In this document: in pieces, positions 11,541 to 22,600 of the stretch
Layout of the letters: each line of letters begins with the position of its first letter
Position numbering within the stretch: position 1 is the first letter of the stretch
NCBI GenBank assembly: GCA_008508345.1
Contig: QNGE01002679.1
Coordinates: 42,371 to 106,370, forward strand
Origin: Paragonimus westermani
Taxonomy: Eukaryota; Platyhelminthes; Trematoda; Plagiorchiida; Troglotrematidae
Length of the DNA: 64,000 nt
Direction of reading: 5' to 3'
Program-made: the position numbers and the translations under genes
Notes under the pieces: generated by a model
Database searches by the model: none
What the model was told of the DNA's origin: nothing
What the model saw: the letters and a program-made list of their open reading frames with translations, nothing else

Positions 11541-12212
11541 CTGGACCCGGTGCATTTGCAATAAGGGTCACTGCTGACTAGCTAATCGATATTTTAACAA
11601 GGCGTAACTTCGATCTGGGGTCCAGATATTTACAACAGTCACTTCCGCAAACAGCTCTTACATTCGCTTCTAATACGACAGCGTTTCGATGTATTATGCA
11701 ACTGGCATTCGCCACCTCAATGGAACCAGTTAGTGAGCAGTGGATGAAATCACTGGGTACGAATAATTTGATTTCCTTTCCATCGGAAGGTTTCAGAAGA
11801 ACACAATACTCTGACAAACGGTAGAACCTATGGGAATCGAAGTCCTCCACCACTCTGGAATTAAGTAAAACTAACTAGAGTAGGTTGATCATAGTTAATT
11901 CTTCTTAACTGAAATAAATGCTTTTCGCAAAAAATTGCCAGTTTTTGAAAACTTACGTTTTTATTGGCCCGGATTGGTTTCTGTGGAAGTTCAACGTGGT
12001 GAATTTGGAAATGGTTAGGAGTTCAGTGTGTGTTCCACAGATGGTTCTTCCGACCGTTCCCAATGTTTGTGTATCCACGACATGACTGAGTTCGCTGCCA
12101 ATTAACCGCTCGAGTGATCCTTGTCTGGTGATTTGGGTAGAAAATCGCCCTCTTCTCATCCATTGTCCATTAAACAGGTTGATTGTGTTCAGAAACGGCA
12201 GTGCATAATGCG
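11214..12212 (-). CDS. Unrecognised gene, three phase-matched exon candidates (- strand)
   Basis: Read on the - strand, three open blocks join in phase: 12212-11957 (donor GTAAGT, leaving two bases), 11854-11662 (acceptor TTAATTCCAG; donor GTAAGA, phase 0) and 11540-11214 (acceptor GGGTCCAG, phase 0; stop TAA). The product is about 257 residues and looks globular, with no repeats, signal peptide or membrane segment. Distinctive words are RQGSLERLIGSELSHVV, SHRFYRLSEYCVLLKP and LAELCACFIESPCFQIP. I do not recognise the family. The acceptor of the last block is weak, and the middle block could instead run on to the TAG at 11578. The 5' end is unresolved: an ATG lies at 12159, and a stronger acceptor ends at 12267 but is followed by an in-frame TGA at 12234-12232. 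Based on frame and splice-site logic only. Confidence 0.42.
11662..11854 (-). CDS. Unknown - strand gene, middle exon candidate
   Basis: Starts after TTACTTAATTCCAG with one base completing a Thr codon, then reads VVEDFDSHRFYRLSEY and onward to LEAN, where a GTAAGA donor begins at 11661. It is 193 bases with phase-0 exit. If that donor is not used the frame continues 28 codons to a TAG at 11578. No motif recognised; the mix of hydrophobic and charged residues is that of a folded domain. Confidence 0.42.
11957..12212 (-). CDS. Unknown - strand gene, upstream exon candidate
   Basis: Open frame from an acceptor CATTTCAG to the donor ACTTAC complement at 11956-11951. It begins HYALPFLNTINLFNGQW and ends NQSGPIK plus two bases of the next codon. 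The internal ATG at 12159 could be the start if this is the first coding exon. A stronger acceptor (CCATTTTTTTACAG) ends at 12267 and would add 18 codons in the same frame, but with one TGA at 12234-12232. Confidence 0.4.
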
Positions 12213-12266
12213 CTGAAATGGTGTCGTGTCGTCAACAGGTGCGAGGACACTCCGCTAGAGAGAACT

Positions 12267-15200
12267 CTGTAAAAAAATGGAAATAAAAGAAATTCCGCAA
12301 TGTTTCTAGGTAGGCGGACTCCAAAAAGAGCTCAGACATTGGTAAACTACCGATCTGTTAGCCGTCAAATGTGCAGGGTTCAACGATCCAACCTCCTGGA
12401 GTTCTGACCCAAATCATGACCTTGCATGCTGTGTGAAATCTCTCTGGTTATAAAAAGCTTGAATGTGAATGGAGTACATTTCGTTGACTGAGACAAGTCA
12501 GCTGTGTAGGAGCTATCATTTCGGGCAAGCAGTTGCACTCAGCACAACACGTGTGCTACTGACCCTGGGACACCGTGTTTGTTTCACATGGTGCATTGTT
12601 GTAACCCTAAAGTGTGCTGACCCGCGCGGATGAGTGATCATGAAAACATGGTGTGTTGGCATGTCCCTTGGATTTCGCATGCTAGCGGCAGGCCTAGGTT
12701 TTGTGATCGGATGACCCGGTTACTAGACTAGAGCAGGAGGTTGACAGCCCGGGCTTATGACCGTCACAACAAACCCTAGCCGTCTCAGTGAATCAGTTCT
12801 GACACTTTGGCTCATTAAATGAAGCGAAGCGAAGCCAGCCTTCTGAAAATTATTACGGCATTACAGGGGAATCGACCAGCCGTACAAATGAAAAGGTGGC
12901 ACTGACAACAGCTAACCACCTTGATGTTGATATCTCCAGCCAGTAACTCAAGTACTTCTCAAGACCAAAACCAGTTACTTGCAAGGAGACGTCGAAAGGT
13001 AGTACAAATTGGGCGGAGTCAAACCCCGATGAGACCATCTCTGTCTCTCAAGTGGCGCCACTCCATGGTTAAGATCACTTTTTTAATCATCGAATTAAGG
13101 TTCCTTGTAAGTTATGAAGCCAAACCCCGGAGATAGCACCATCTCGCCATAAGTGTCTCTTTTCTGTCATTCAAATCAGTGACACATGCAAACCAACATC
13201 CAAACTACCGTCACTGGGTCGTTTTTGTGATCAAAAGATCGATCCACAAAATGGGGGTGTTTGCACCAAGAGGTTCACCAACAATAGGACGCCCTCACAC
13301 ATGAAGCAGAAAGATGGTATCTACATCAGAGGTGCCATTGCACATCATGACTGCATATAAAAACATCGTGCGATTTCTAACACACGTTGTCATCATGCGG
13401 CCTTACTTCAGATAAGTGGAAAATCCTATGTAACTGACCGAACAAGGCTGATTGAATAACTGATCTTTGAAGATAACTGAAGTCAACAGTAAATCAACAA
13501 GAATAATTGGCAAAGATGTGGCGTTGCTCGTTAAATTAGTGTGCCCGGTAATGAGGAGAGAGATTGGTGATAAAGTAAGACAGTTTCAACTTCCAGGCAC
13601 ACACAGCGTCAGGGTTAACAGAACCTGGGAGAGAGAAAGGCAGCATCCTTCGAAAACGCATGCACTCTGCTACTGTGCGCTTCCACCATTGATGACACTC
13701 CGTGGCAGTGGTTTGAACGCGTTCTACTTGTAAATGCTCCTCTCTATGGTCAAAATTGCAAGCAAAGTTGATGTAATACACCACACAGCTCCGCAGTGAT
13801 GATTTCAAAGCGTCAGCCGGCGGTGATAGAGTTCAAGTATGCGTGCAGTATTTTTAGAGGAAAGTTATTCAATCAAGTAAAAATTACGTGTTATATAGCA
13901 AGTGTCACATATGCTGGAGTTTGTCTTCTTGTGTCCCTCCGAGTCTTTCAACTCTGGTAAAACCGGTCTCACCTATCGCGATTCCCCTGCCAGAATGCTA
14001 AAATTTTCTGGATAGAATTTGAAGGATGGAGGATCCAGCAAGTGGTGACTGAAAGTAGCCGTGTGTTGCAAGCAAGTGAGAAAGTGACAAAACTTTTGAC
14101 GCCGCTATTGCACGATCACGTGGCTGTGATAAACATCGTGTCGTTCTTTTGATGATAAGCTGATGAAACAAGCAGTGTTGGATGACCGCGCAACTCATCA
14201 GAAAGCGGCTAGTTGCATTAAATGACAGTGTGCCGTGTTGGAAGAAGATTGATTCTATTTCCTGATAGCTCAAACTGCAATCCGAAGGACGAAGAATGTA
14301 TCATCAATATAACATCAATCCGTTCCTACTTCTCCCGAACGCTACTGGAAAGTTGCGTCAAGCCATTGCCAACAATTTCAAACTGACTTGTCACAAGATT
14401 CCTTACGAATGTTGCGCCGAAATATCTAATGCAAATGTTGAGGATAAGTTATTGGTTTACCATCACCGACAACAGCAGTAGCGAGAACAGCAATGCAGCA
14501 CTGACTGACACTGACGCATAACGCACATACAACAGTGACCGGAAGCAGTATCCTTATTACAGAAATGAAAGACAGGGAAAAATTTAAACCTTATTTCAAC
14601 CAAGACTCATTTATCTAAAATTAACTTTTTGAAATCTGAAACTGAGCACCAAGTGAAGTGAAAGACAATATGTGTTGGACAGTTTCTTTGTGACTTTCAT
14701 TAGTTGCCCCGTACTCAGACAACTTGATTAAATAACGATATAGTTTTCTCTAACCTGCCCGCTTGGCGTCCGCCTTCCATAGCACCACCCTGAACCACGA
14801 AAACCACCTACAGTGCTTGTCTCGCTTTCTTTTCCTTGATAGCAAAGGGAAAGTGTACTTATTTCAAAGGTCCTTACTTAACTGTCTAACTCGCCTTCTT
14901 TCCGGCAGAAAACTTGTTTGGCTGCTCATAATGGATAGAGATTCTCTAGAAAAATCTTAAAACAACCTTCGATGTTCCTCATTCGTTTTAATCCCTAATG
15001 AGCTGAACTCACTAGTTACCCCTTGACTTCCACCGCCATACATTATAACTCTCTTCCAACCTTCTGATTCGATAGTATTTCTGGGTAGCCTTGCAACTCG
15101 TATATATATCCGCACATTCTCCTCCCTATCATTAACTACTTCCATTAATTTCTGATCTGATCTTGGAGCGGTTAGCGGATCAGGCGAGTTAGGCTTCGAA

Positions 15201-16933
15201 ACAAAAAATCGACCACTTTGTCTATCTCAAAACAGGAGCGCGCTTGATCCAGCTTGTTCATCCTGCTGGCGGGACCATTTCTGACTAATCTTCCGGGACT
15301 ACTCCGGTAGTTACACAGGATTAAGGTGCGTGACAGCTCTGAATAAAATCAAGCAGATGTGGTAGTGTTCAAAGCGTCTCAAGAACATGCAAATATTGCT
15401 GTATAGCAGAATCCTTCGAACAGTATGTAACGTGTACTGATTCAAACTTTGCTAACATAAAACGCGTCTCTCGATCCTAACCTGGGAACAGAAAGGCAGC
15501 GGTCAGCAGAGTAGGAGTGTATACTGTGCAACAGACCGTAAAGAGAAAGTAACACTTCAGTATTTCCAAGATTAGTTTCCAACTGAAATTTGAGACTATT
15601 TGCGGTTAGCGTGGACGGTGCTTAAGTTTGCAAATTCGAAGGTGCCAACGAGGTTCGTTGACCTCCTGATGGACTGAGAGTGGTTATCTTCGGAAGAGTA
15701 AGTCACTCATGGTTTTGGGAGATTTCACGGATAACAGATGTTGGATGCAGAGCTCACGAATATGCAAGTGTGTGCAGTTTCGTCATCAGTGGATTTCGAG
15801 GACGGTGAGACAGTATCCCTACCCGCAACTATCGGACGTATTTACGCCCCACATGGTTGCTGCGACAGGGCATCCGCTTGACCGAATGTGTCGGCGGATC
15901 ACAATTTGAGCTAGCGGCTGTACGCTGGAAGTGGAGGCACTCAGTCTTATAGACTGACGGTTGACCGCGTAGGAACATAAATCGGAAGACAAAAACTGGG
16001 GGATTATATCACTTTTCGTGTCCTCATAGGTCACAAACGTGAATTCTTTAATGTACAGCAAACTGAATGAATCATAATAAGTCGGAACAACAAACAGAAC
16101 CAAAGTACTAAGTCCTATGATCAAAATCACTCGAAACGAAAGAAGATTTAACATTTTAATAGACAGACCTTTTATTGTGGATTAACAAACCCGGTATTTT
16201 CCACTTATAGAAAAGAATGTATTTGTTGGATTTGAGCACCGTTTTATCTCACGAACCATATGTTACGGTACGTTGGCTGGAAGCAGTGGATTTGCGAATT
16301 GTTTTGTCATAATAGCTGCAGGTAGTGCCACGGCTAGAATTATTTTGGTTCTAAGGGATTTATTCTATGAATCGTTCATCTCGTACTTCGCATCCGTTCT
16401 CAGAAGGAAAACGACGTCGAAACTACTTCCAGACGATGAGCATTTAGCTCGGTTTTGCATTAGTGATAGTAGGCTGAAAACCACGATTATTGTGTGAAGG
16501 CGCCCTGTTCACACCATACCCTATAGCCGTGCTCTTCAGTTCACACGACCGTGACCCATATACAGCCAGCGTTCACACCCGTTGGACAACATGCCAACAT
16601 AATCACGACTGTTAAGCATGCAGACAACTTGACACACCCACGTCAGCCAGCCAATCGGGTTTAGAATGCATCCGGTTACCTCAGCCAATAAGGCCTCCCG
16701 GGTTTGAAGGTCAAACTGCAACATTAGAGCCCTGTCACTCGGATTAGGCGTGATTTCCAGCTGGTAAACAGCTGATTGGTTTCTGATCGCACGTGGCAGA
16801 CGAACCATTGGCTGAAGGCACGCCTACACCTAGACTACGCCGCATGCAAGATTTGGCATAAAATTAGGGTTGGTTTCAATTGAGCTATCTGCGTTGTTCT
16901 GGCCTCGGCACAATTTCTGATCAACTTGTCGAT
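12267..16933. other. No recognised gene between the unknown gene and the KLF gene
   Basis: Contains short frames only. The part near 16.5-16.8 kb is somewhat richer in G and C, with a 90-codon - strand frame of no known family. Promoter elements of the KLF gene would lie at its right end but none was recognised. Confidence 0.4.
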
Positions 16934-16999
16934 ATGAGCGTCACATTCGGTAGACGGAACGTCAACTTTGCGAACCAGCCTGATCTCAGTTTTGATGGG
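16934..16999 (+). CDS. KLF gene, proposed first coding exon
   Basis: A short open segment from an ATG at 16934 to a consensus donor GTAAGT at 17000 encodes 22 residues ending in DLSFDG. It ends in phase 0, matching the phase-0 acceptor at 17264. The frame is open upstream back to a TAG near 16864, so a different start or a spliced 5' exon is possible. Support is only the good donor and the matching phase. The first methionine could instead be the one at 17364 in the next exon. Confidence 0.45.
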
Positions 17000-19687
17000 G
17001 TAAGTGCCGATTTTCTACAGGTGTATTTATGCTGCACTTGTGTGCAACTACAGTCGATCCTACGTCATAATTTGTCCACTTGCCATCTAAACCTACCATC
17101 GGAACATAATTTTTTCTAGCACCTACTCAACACTATTTATTTGCCGATCCTACTGCAAAGATAAACTTGAGAAATACAGTCAAAGATTTTGTTTTGAAGC
17201 ATGCCACTTTTTTCACCATCTTCGTGTTTGACGCGTACTTCAGCCTTATTTTCTTCCATTTTAGCTGCATCTTTCACATTCCGCGGAGATCTTACTATCG
17301 CTGCCACATTCTCCAGAGGGGAACTGCATTTTCGCCCTATCACCCGCCCTCTCCCCCTCAACTATGAGGCCTGAGACACGGATGGACTGTGTTGAATTAG
17401 GTCACCAGACAGTAACCGTGGACGAGCCATGTAATGAACGTTCGCTCCACCGGAACATGAAGTTTAAACTGAATCGTGTGAGAAACACAAGTCGTTCCGC
17501 GATCCACCACGATAGAGGGGAACATGCAAACGAGAATAGAGTGAATACCCATTCGACAAACAATGTGAGTCGAATGGATTTACTCGAATTTCTCATTTAG
17601 GTCAGTACATTACAATCATTGTTAACAATTTAGTGCGTATTTATTCAACCGTTTTCTTGTAGATACTCGAGAATGTTCTCATATTTGTGTTTTTATGAGT
17701 TGTATGTCCTTTACTAGTCCTAATGCGGTAATTGTTTGTCTTTCTTCTTTTTTTCTATTTAAGAGCCAAGAACCCACTGGTGTTTCAGCCGTTCCACTAG
17801 AGATGATATCTCTAGCCACAAAAAACGAGTTCCCGAGTGATCATTCTGTAAGCATACATCGAAATGGTCTCGAACAAGGAATCTTACAAAGGAGTTCCAG
17901 ACATTTTGACCTATTATCCATTTGTCCAAATATGTTCGAAGTGGATAGACCTCACATCATGGAGTATCAAACTCAATATTTTCCCCTATCTACTCGGCCG
18001 ATGTTCGAAATCCCCCATTCACCCAACCCGATACGACCCGAAGAGCACCTCACACCATCCCATAATTCTCCTGTTGGAGAAAGCTCCTGTGACTGCCAAC
18101 TATTAGATTATGGATCGATTCATCACATTTGCCAAACTAGTCACGGAACCCTACTTCTTGATGGGCTCCGCCCATCTTCTCCAAGTAGACTGACTAACTC
18201 GAATTCAACGGTAAGCCGTAGAAACCTCACCGTCTAGTCTCTGACCTTTTATTAACAAGCTTACAGTACCTTTTTTCACTGAAATCCTTGACGTAACATC
18301 AGTTGCATTTTTGCCGCATCCCCAGTTATTCAGCTTTTTTTGTCTTGATTCAATAGTTGTGTTTGGAGATTGTTATTCTGTACGCGACCCGCGTATTGTT
18401 GTTTTGTTATCGCGTCAGTTCAACGATGAAGTCCGTATCTTCTCTGTTAACCTAGGGTATCTACTAAGTGTCGTGGTTGCGGCAGTACCACTAAACTACA
18501 CTTGCTGTCGGTGTTTTGAACATCATTACCATAGCCCAGTTTCAAGTCCCTGCCTCCCTACACTGTGTAGTTACGTACACTCATTCGTTTGCAGTCAATA
18601 TTCCGTCCTAATATTTCATACTATTCCGTCTCCGGATTTTTCAGGGAAGCTTGGACAGTTGCTACTCCACACCCTCTGACCGGTCATCTTCGGGCAAATC
18701 GACCTCACCGGGCCACATGATGGACGATTCGCAGACCGAATTTACAAGCACCACCACACAGCGCGTTAAAACACATCGTTGTGAATTCGAGGGTTGCGCC
18801 AAGGCATATTTCAAAAGCTCACACCTGAAGGCTCACATTCGCGTGCATACAGGTCAGCTGAATGTAAATGCTTCACAACTCACAATTAACCTATGGTGTG
18901 CTTATTCGTGGCAAAAACGAGTTAACCCTTGCTAGTTTTGACAACTAGAAATACCGTGAACTATAATATGCTACATACCTAACATTGAAAACAGCAGAAG
19001 GAGGTGCAGACAAATTGAGTAGGTAACTCCTGCACCTGAGCACTTTTCTTTCGTAACCGCGGTTGATTGGCAGTTGTGTACATTTCGGTACGTCTAGGTT
19101 TTGATGATTGATTAAACTAGTGAAAATTACCGAACTTTGCAGAGCTGTTGTGATGCCGATTACAAATGAATCTCTGTATTTTTTACCGGTTGGTTGGATG
19201 TGAAACCCACAAGGAATGGTACCAATTCTCCGTTGACCTATTTGTGGGCTAGACTCCTATTGATCCACGTGCAGGTATGTACGTTTAATAACTGTTTCTA
19301 TGCGCTGACAGTTAACTACTGACAGTTAAGTTTCTCGCATTCCGCATCACCCAAACCAGTAGATACATAGAGTTTGTTCGTATTCAATTGAAGCTGCTAA
19401 TCAGCTCTCAAACATAATCAGCTAGCTAGAATTGTTTCGTGGAGTAACCCAACTTTGGTCTTTTTGGTTACTCAGGTGAAAAACCCTACGTTTGCGACTG
19501 GTCCCTGTGTGCTCGGCGCTTTGCTCGATCGGACGAACTATCGAGACATCGTCGAGCCCATACCGGTGAGCGCAATTTCATTTGTCCACAATGTCCCCGA
19601 CGATTCAGCCGAAGTGACCATTTAACCAAACACCTACGTCGACACAATACGTGCAATTCCGAGACGCTCGCGTCTGGAGTACGGTGA
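16934..19687 (+). CDS. Krueppel-like zinc-finger transcription factor, KLF10/11-like (five exons)
   Basis: Proposed gene with coding exons 16934-16999, 17265-17564, 17764-18210, 18645-18852 and 19476-19687, about 410 residues. The introns are phase 0, 0, 0 and 1, all GT-AG, and the frame stays open throughout. The C-terminus holds three C2H2 fingers at about residues 317-339, 347-369 and 377-397, with spacings C-x4-C, C-x4-C and C-x2-C, the Sp/KLF signature. The recognition helices [14 protein letters not shown] and RSDHLTK are those of KLF proteins that bind GC or CACCC boxes. The words [10 protein letters not shown] and [14 protein letters not shown] favour the KLF10/11 (TIEG, fly cabut) group. 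The N-terminal 310 residues are Ser/Pro-rich, as expected of a regulatory region. The fingers are near certain; the first exon and start codon are least sure, and upstream exons may exist. The protein should act in the nucleus. No clear polyadenylation signal was seen after the stop. Confidence 0.85.
17265..17564 (+). CDS. KLF gene, proposed second exon
   Basis: The exon follows a strong polypyrimidine acceptor (TTTTCTTCCATTTTAG, ending at 17264) and runs 100 codons to a GTGAGT donor at 17565. Both borders are phase 0. The peptide is Ser/Pro-rich at first (for example LSPALSPST) and then basic and polar, with no domain recognised. An ATG at 17364 lies inside and could be the true start. A second GT lies at 17601, but an in-frame stop precedes it. 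Confidence 0.55.
17764..18210 (+). CDS. KLF gene, proposed third exon (low-complexity regulatory region)
   Basis: The acceptor TTTTTTTCTATTTAAG ends at 17763 and the donor GTAAGC starts at 18211. The exon is 149 codons, phase 0 at both ends. The peptide is rich in Ser, Pro, His and Asn (for example [16 protein letters not shown] and [10 protein letters not shown]) and has no folded domain that I recognise. This matches the disordered N-terminal parts of KLF proteins, which carry repressor or activator motifs. No Sin3-binding helix was identified with certainty. Confidence 0.7.
18645..18852 (+). CDS. KLF gene, fourth exon with zinc finger 1
   Basis: The acceptor TTTTTCAG ends at 18644 and the donor GTCAGC begins at 18853, inside the Gly codon of the HTGEKP linker (phase 1). 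A Ser/Thr-rich linker leads into a basic segment and finger 1, with Cys pair C-EFEG-C, helix KSSHLKAH and final His in IRVH. All four zinc ligands are present. Splicing inside the first finger linker restores the expected HTGEKPY across the junction, which is strong proof of the join. Confidence 0.9.
19476..19687 (+). CDS. KLF gene, last exon with zinc fingers 2 and 3
   Basis: After the acceptor TTACTCAG (ending at 19475) the frame reads GEKPYVCDW and continues through finger 2 (helix RSDELSRH) and finger 3 (C-PQ-C, helix RSDHLTKH, final LRRH), then a 13-residue tail to the TGA at 19685-19687. All eight zinc ligands are intact. The linker between fingers 2 and 3 is HTGERNF, a close variant of the canonical HTGEKPF. 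The very short tail after finger 3 is typical of KLF proteins. Confidence 0.92.
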
Positions 19688-22600
19688 TAACAAAGTCCAG
19701 GGCAATTTGATCTTTTCCCGGGTCATGTGATACAACTGGAAGGAATTAACTATTCTGGCATCCTGTCGATTTTTCTGATCGATAAAAGTTTCCCTCATGG
19801 TCTGTTGACCATTTTCCTTCCAGTTTTCCGATTCCTTATCCCAGGAGATATCAGCCGATGACCTTCCCTTTTTTGTGTATAAATCGTTCAAATTTATTAT
19901 TCAGATTGAACAAACGAAATTTTATCATTCTAATGATGGCTAAAATGCGTATCCAGGTCGCCTTATCTGTGGGTGATATTAGTATTAACATAATTCTAAC
20001 ATCCACTTGAAGGGTTCACCCGTATTGTCTCATGGAAGAACCATGGCAAAGAAACGTTGACAGTACTGATTATTGGTCTCACACTCGTTACTCTTCACAG
20101 ATTCCAATCGGTTTAACCATTAGCATTAAGGGTGTACTTTGATTTCGGAAACATTAAGCTGCATCAGTCGATACGATCAGGCGTTTTTCAAGGTGTTAAT
20201 AAGATTGCTGGGGCATTCACGGACTCTACCCTTGTCAAAAGACCCAAACTAACATCAGGGTCTTGCAGATCTACCGTCACTGTCCGTGGTGTATTGCTTG
20301 ATTCGTACGTTGCAGAATGCTGCCACAGACTTTCAGCCTCTAATTTAGCGAAGGATCGTGGCACAGTGACCACCTGCGAGAACCTATGGAAGGCTGCTTG
20401 CCGGAGACGCTACCCTCGAAGAACCTCTGACTCTTGCTTTGTTTTTGTATAATCCAGAAATTGTCTCTCTAACGGTGCCAGTTTTCAGAACACTCTAATG
20501 TGGTAGTCGGCTACGTTTCTCTTAATGACGTGTTGGCCAGAAAAATACACTGAGTTTACGTGTCAAAAATGACTATCGGTGCAATACAAATTCACAGATT
20601 TTCATTTGAATTCCTGTGTATTCGGAAAAGGAGCGGCACAGCAGGATAAACTGAGAAAAAATCGTCATTTAGTGCTTTTGGAGTGTTTACAGTTAGAGTT
20701 AAATTGGTTTGCTAGGTTCAGGTGATCAATCGGCTTTAACGCAAAAATCGATGAAGCTGTGTTGCTGTTGGTCGTCCAACTGGCCAAGACAATAGGACAG
20801 AATCTACCATCTTTCTCTAAGACTATCGATTAAACAACAAATCTACAGACTTATACGAGATTTTTATCGAGCACGCCTGATAGCTACTATTGATTTTTCT
20901 ATTTCAGGAACGAAAATTCCAACAGTCTTGATGCTCGTTCAGCTACAGGGTATAGCATATTGTTCGTTGGTCTTACCGATCCGAACGGTCGGCTTACTGG
21001 AATAGATAAGGAATGCCCTCACCAACCCACACTGGCTCTACCAACATAGAAGTAACAGTTGTTTATGGTACCATGATTAGCTTGTTCCGCAAGCAGTACA
21101 CTTAGCTGTGGTCACTCTTGTCATCTCAATTCTCGTATCGACGGTCAGTTTTGCTTACTCATGCCTTCGTGTCACTACCAGTGGCTCTGTGCAATTGACC
21201 ATATGATGCTAGACGCAAAACCCGTTTTAGCTCTGGGTGTAAACGATCTGAAGAAGGACGTTGTTACTTTGTGGCACTAAACGAAGAGGAGTATGTTTTT
21301 AATTATTCCACACTAAAATTTCCCTGGTGTTTCTGTATGCATGGGGCAAATTCCATTCTCTTCCGAATACTTGCATGAAGTACTGCCTGAAAACTTAAGT
21401 GGATGTACTCTGGAACTTGGTTCCGTCTTCACCGATCATTCGAATGCAGTACAAATGTGGAAGCCTTGTGTGAGGCGGGAGGTGGTTCTGGAATGTAGGA
21501 ACTGTATTTGTCCGCATGTGCAATTGAAGAAGTCAACATGAATCGAGGCAATCTGTTGGAACTGTGTTAGCTGATACCACTGTCCCTACCCCTCGGTCAC
21601 GTAGCCTGCCGTCAGTTTTGGGGCTAGAGCGACAATAAACACGAAAACGGGTTAATTGGTCAGTTTCATTTTTGCACTCACTTGATTCGGACAATATGTG
21701 TGGCTTACTTGGACTAAAGTTCTTCACCATTAGTGCTGGGAGAAGGTGGTTGGTCGGTGGTTCACTGTGTGGAGTTTCAACGTCTGAGTGGTCCGAAACA
21801 CTATAAGCTTCGTGTGCTGGTGGTAGAGGTTTTTTGAGCTCCGCACAACAGAAAAATGAGTGCGAAAAACTGGTTTGCTGTGATCATTATTGAACTTAGT
21901 TTACAGTCGAGATGGTCGACATGTCACCTTTCAAGCAAAGTATTGCGAGTAATTTGCGTAATCTCTTGGATCGAAGAAGGTTGCGGCATCCGAAATGGCT
22001 ACCCACTGATGAAATCAAGCCGGGTTAAAGTCCTGTGCGAATAGTGTTGGAATGCTGACAGAACAGAAGCTTAAGGTACCGCTCTGTAACGTCTTCTAGA
22101 TCACCCGAATTTCTACCCGTTAACAAGATTGATCCGGCTTAGTTACAGCCATATATGAGTTGTCAATACGTAGATACCGACTGCTTGTTTACATTACGCA
22201 AATAGTTCCAACAGTTTTTTTTACTTCAAGACTTTCCTACTATCGATGCGGACGTTTGAACTCATGGTGGGTACTCCGCGTGCTCATTAGGACCAACTGT
22301 GCTACATCAGCGTCCACGAACACCACTATATGTGCAGTCTCGCTTACATCATGCTGCCTATGACCTAGATGGTTTATGTCAAATATGAGTGATTCTGCTG
22401 TCAACTAGATTTCAAGAGAGATCGCGGGTCTCCCAAAATCTACATGGTTGCTCATTACACGCTGACAAATATCATCCATTTTGACTAGTACTGTACCGAT
22501 AGGAATTACAAGTTGTTGGTCAGTGAGAACAGGTCAGTCACAGGGATCCTGTTATCCAACCCGCAGATAAACTGTGTAAACGCCTGAATATCACTTGTTT

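Noticed and set aside
17695..18237. 180-codon frame as a stand-alone protein starting at 17695
   Set aside because: The first 23 codons are the intron's polypyrimidine tract. A consensus acceptor at 17763 and donor at 18211 show an internal exon of the KLF gene.
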